NCBI RefSeq assembly: GCF_009208555.1
Contig: NZ_WFLI01000002.1
Span: 124,001-188,000, forward strand
Origin: Janthinobacterium violaceinigrum
GTDB taxonomy: Bacteria; Pseudomonadota; Gammaproteobacteria; Burkholderiales; Burkholderiaceae_D
Reading direction: 5' to 3'
DNA: 64,000 bases
Below are positions 61,706 to 64,000 of this stretch, piece after piece. The number at the start of each line of letters is the position of its first letter. Positions within the stretch are counted from its first letter, which is position 1. Both the position numbers and the translations under genes were made by a program. The notes under the pieces are model-generated. The model was not told where the DNA came from. It worked only from the letters and a program-made list of their open reading frames with translations, and did no database searches.

Positions 61706-63028
61706 TCAGCTGAGGTTTTCCAGGCGGATCTTGGTGACCGTGCCCACCACGCTGTTGAGCGCTTCCATCTTTTCGATGGCGGCCGTGACGTTCTTTTCCT
61801 GCGTCTGGTGCGTCAGCATGATGATGTCCGTGTGCGTCTCGCCTTCGGCCGGCTCTTTTTGCAGCATGGCGTCGATCGAGATGCTGCGCTCGGCCAGGAT
61901 GCGCGTCAGGTCGGCCAGCACGCCCGGCTGGTCGGCCACGTGCATGCGCAGGTAGTAGCTGGTCGTGATTTCCGACATCGGCAGGATGGCGATGTCGGTC
62001 ATCGCGTTCGGCTGGAACGCCAGGTGCGGCACGCGGTGTTCCGGGTCGGCCGTGGCCAGGCGCGTGATGTCGACCAGGTCGGCAATCACCGACGAGGCGG
62101 TCGGCTCGGCGCCCGCGCCGCGGCCCGAGTACAGGCTGGCGCCGACGGCGTCACCATGCACCAGCACCGCATTCATGGCGCCTTCCACATTGGCGATCAG
62201 GCGCTTGGCCGGGATCAGGGTCGGATGCACGCGCAGCTCGATGCCTTCCACGCCATTGACGGTGGCGCGCTTGGTGATGCCCAGCAGCTTGATGCGGTAG
62301 CCCAGCTGCTCGGCGTAGCGGATGTCGACGGCATTGAGGTTGCTGATGCCTTCCACATAGGCCTTGTCGAACTGCACCGGGATGCCGAAGGCGATGGCCG
62401 ACATGATGGTGGCCTTGTGCGCGGCATCGACGCCTTCGATGTCGAAGGTGGGGTCGGCTTCCGCGTAGCCCAGTTCCTGCGCCTGTTTCAACACGGTGGC
62501 GAAATCGAGGCCCTTGTCGCGCATCTCGGACAGGATGAAATTGGTGGTGCCGTTGATGATGCCGGCGATCCATTCGATGCGGTTGGCCGTCAAGCCTTCG
62601 CGCAGCGCCTTGATGATGGGGATGCCGCCGGCAACGGCCGCTTCGAAGGCCACCATCACGCCCTTGTCCTGGGCGGCGGCGAAAATTTCATTGCCATGCA
62701 CGGCCAGCAGCGCCTTGTTGGCCGTGACCACATGCTTGCCATTGGCGATCGCCTGCATCACCAGGGTTTTCGACAGGTCGTAGCCGCCGATCAGTTCGAC
62801 GACGATGTCGATCTCGGGATCGTTGACGATCAGGTGCGGGTCGTTGACGACCTTGCAGGCGCCCGCGACCAGCGCTTCGGCACGCGCCACGTCGCGCACG
62901 GCGACGGCGACGACTTCGATGCCGCGGCCCGCGCGGCGCTTGATTTCTTCCTGGTTGCGCTTCAGGACGCTGAACGTGCCGTAACCAACATTGCCCAGGC
63001 CCAGCAGGCCGATCTTGATGGATTTCAT
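61706..63028 (-). CDS. hom: homoserine dehydrogenase
   Basis: This 440-aa enzyme reduces aspartate semialdehyde to homoserine for threonine and methionine. NAD(P)-binding GLLGLGNVGYGT, substrate-domain ANKALLAVHGNEIF, AAVAGGIPIIKALREGL, NGTTNFILSEM and GYAEADPTFDIEGVDAAHK (catalytic Asp/Lys) are all present. A C-terminal ACT domain (~350-430, YYLRMHVADQPGVLADLTRI) suggests feedback control. It lies 72 bp downstream of alaA in the same orientation. thrC, often next to it in Burkholderiales, is not here. Confidence 0.96.
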   Translation of the reverse strand: MKSIKIGLLGLGNVGYGTFSVLKRNQEEIKRRAGRGIEVVAVAVRDVARAEALVAGACKVVNDPHLIVNDPEIDIVVELIGGYDLSKTLVMQAIANGKHVVTANKALLAVHGNEIFAAAQDKGVMVAFEAAVAGGIPIIKALREGLTANRIEWIAGIINGTTNFILSEMRDKGLDFATVLKQAQELGYAEADPTFDIEGVDAAHKATIMSAIAFGIPVQFDKAYVEGISNLNAVDIRYAEQLGYRIKLLGITKRATVNGVEGIELRVHPTLIPAKRLIANVEGAMNAVLVHGDAVGASLYSGRGAGAEPTASSVIADLVDITRLATADPEHRVPHLAFQPNAMTDIAILPMSEITTSYYLRMHVADQPGVLADLTRILAERSISIDAMLQKEPAEGETHTDIIMLTHQTQEKNVTAAIEKMEALNSVVGTVTKIRLENLS

Positions 63029-63100
63029 AGTGTGCTTGACTGCTCATAAGTGGCGCCCCGTTGGGCGGCGCCAGGTTGATCGATATTGCTACTGGCCGGC

Positions 63101-64000
63101 TCAGCCCCGGCTGTGACGCTTGCGGTAACCTTCGAGGAAGCGCGCAATGCGGCCCATGGCCTCGGTCAGGTCATCGGAATTGGGCAGGAAGACGACGCGG
63201 AAATGGTCGGGCGCGATCCAGTTGAAGCCCGTGCCCTGCACGATCAGGACCTTCGCTTCGGCCAGCAATTCATAGGCAAACTGCTGGTCGTCGGCAATCG
63301 GGTAGATCTCCGGGTCCAGGCGCGGGAACATGTACAGCGCGGCCTTCGGCTTGACACAGGTGACGCCCGGAATATCGGTCAGCAGCTTGTGCGCCAGGTC
63401 GCGCTGTTTCAACAGGCGCCCGCCCGGCCCCACCAGGTCTTGTATGCTCTGGTAGCCGCCCAGCGCCGTCTGGATGGCAAACTGCCCCGGCGCATTGGCG
63501 CACAGCCGCATCGAGGCCAGCATGTTCAAGCCTTCGATGTAATCCTTGGCGTGGCGCTTTTCGCCCGAGACCACCATCCAGCCGGAGCGGTAGCCGCAGG
63601 AGCGGTAATTCTTCGACAGGCCGTTCATGGTGATGAACAGCACGTCGTCGGCCAGCGAGGCGATCGACACGTGCTCGGCTTCGTCGTACAGCACCTTGTC
63701 GTAGATCTCGTCGGCGAAAATGATCAATTGGTGCTGGCGCGCCAGCTCGACGATCTGCAGCAGCACGGACACCGGGTACAGCGCGCCAGTCGGGTTGTTC
63801 GGGTTGATGACGACGATGGCCTTGGTGTGCGGCGTGATCTTGCGGCGCATGTCCTCGATGTCGGGATACCACTCGTTCTGCTCGTCGCACACATAATGCA
63901 CGGGATTGCCGCCCGACAGGCTGACGGCGGCCGTCCACAGCGGGTAATCGGGCGCCGGCACCAGCACTTCGTCGCCGCTGTTGAGCAGCGCGTTCATCGA
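63101..64000 (-). CDS. alaA: alanine/glutamate-pyruvate aminotransferase AlaA (partial, N-terminus beyond window)
   Basis: The last 300 codons are present; about 110 N-terminal residues lie past the right edge. Matches to E. coli AlaA are extensive: ALLNSGDEVLVPAPDYPLWT, VVINPNNPTGALYP, FADEIYDKVLYD, the PLP-lysine region NGLSKNYRSCGYRSGWMV, LNMLASMRLCANAPGQFAIQ and NWIAPDHFRVVFLP. It makes alanine from pyruvate with glutamate. The Met at 63997 is internal and not the start. It forms a likely unit with hom. Confidence 0.94.
   Translation of the reverse strand, partial: SMNALLNSGDEVLVPAPDYPLWTAAVSLSGGNPVHYVCDEQNEWYPDIEDMRRKITPHTKAIVVINPNNPTGALYPVSVLLQIVELARQHQLIIFADEIYDKVLYDEAEHVSIASLADDVLFITMNGLSKNYRSCGYRSGWMVVSGEKRHAKDYIEGLNMLASMRLCANAPGQFAIQTALGGYQSIQDLVGPGGRLLKQRDLAHKLLTDIPGVTCVKPKAALYMFPRLDPEIYPIADDQQFAYELLAEAKVLIVQGTGFNWIAPDHFRVVFLPNSDDLTEAMGRIARFLEGYRKRHSRG

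Overview
The window reads as a chromosomal segment of a high-GC Gram-negative betaproteobacterium. The best fit is the Oxalobacteraceae (a Janthinobacterium, Duganella or Massilia relative). The grounds are strong GC-rich codon bias, a Burkholderiales-type trimeric porin, an alaA-hom pair, an AcrAB-TolC-type efflux operon and an aryl polyene (APE) pigment cluster. This placement is inferred from gene content and was not searched against a database. Nothing looks like a prophage, plasmid or insertion sequence.

Layout. (1) 1-9.7 kb, cell surface: a giant minus-strand protein with a signal peptide, 20 near-identical IPT/TIG repeats and several Ig-like domains, cut by the left edge. Three tandem phage-tail-collar paralogues and one small DUF6916-like gene lie beside it. 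(2) 9.8-12.2 kb: a secreted S9 peptidase and a single tRNA-Pro(GGG). (3) 12.2-18.9 kb: an RND multidrug efflux operon (adaptor, pump, outer-membrane channel) followed by a TetR regulator, with a perfect palindrome over the promoter -10. (4) 19.2-22.2 kb: a double-domain KaiC-like ATPase with a hybrid histidine kinase. (5) 22.2-29.1 kb: an MFS-acyltransferase fusion and a DUF2339/DUF3999 envelope pair. (6) 29.2-31.8 kb: an XRE-type regulator divergent from two paralogous small exported proteins and a DUF2145 protein, with a paired GTAGCG/CGCTAC palindrome array between them. (7) 31.8-50.7 kb: a Sfp-type phosphopantetheinyl transferase, two small periplasmic proteins and an 18-gene aryl polyene operon (apeC to apeR order). 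The operon is translationally coupled almost throughout and carries an aromatic amino acid ammonia-lyase and a methyltransferase. (8) 50.7-60.4 kb: a porin, a TctC-type binding protein, an iron/phosphonate-type ABC importer and an AbrB-family membrane protein, divergent from a TctD/TctE-like two-component system. (9) 60.5-64 kb: a small outer-membrane barrel, RraB, homoserine dehydrogenase and the C-terminal part of the alanine aminotransferase AlaA, cut by the right edge.

How the genes work together. In the APE operon, the ammonia-lyase probably makes a cinnamate-type starter, which the ligase half of the ApeH-ApeI fusion loads on one of two ACPs. The ketosynthases (ApeO with ApeC, and ApeR), ketoreductase ApeQ and dehydratases (ApeI domain and ApeP) extend it to a polyene. 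The acyltransferases, glycosyltransferase, thioesterase, LolA-like protein, MMPL exporter and lipoprotein would build and export the membrane-anchored product. The phosphopantetheinyl transferase just past the end of the operon could activate both ACPs. The porin, TctC and ABC genes look like one uptake operon controlled by the adjacent sensor kinase. Functions are inferred from motifs and gene order; no database search was possible.
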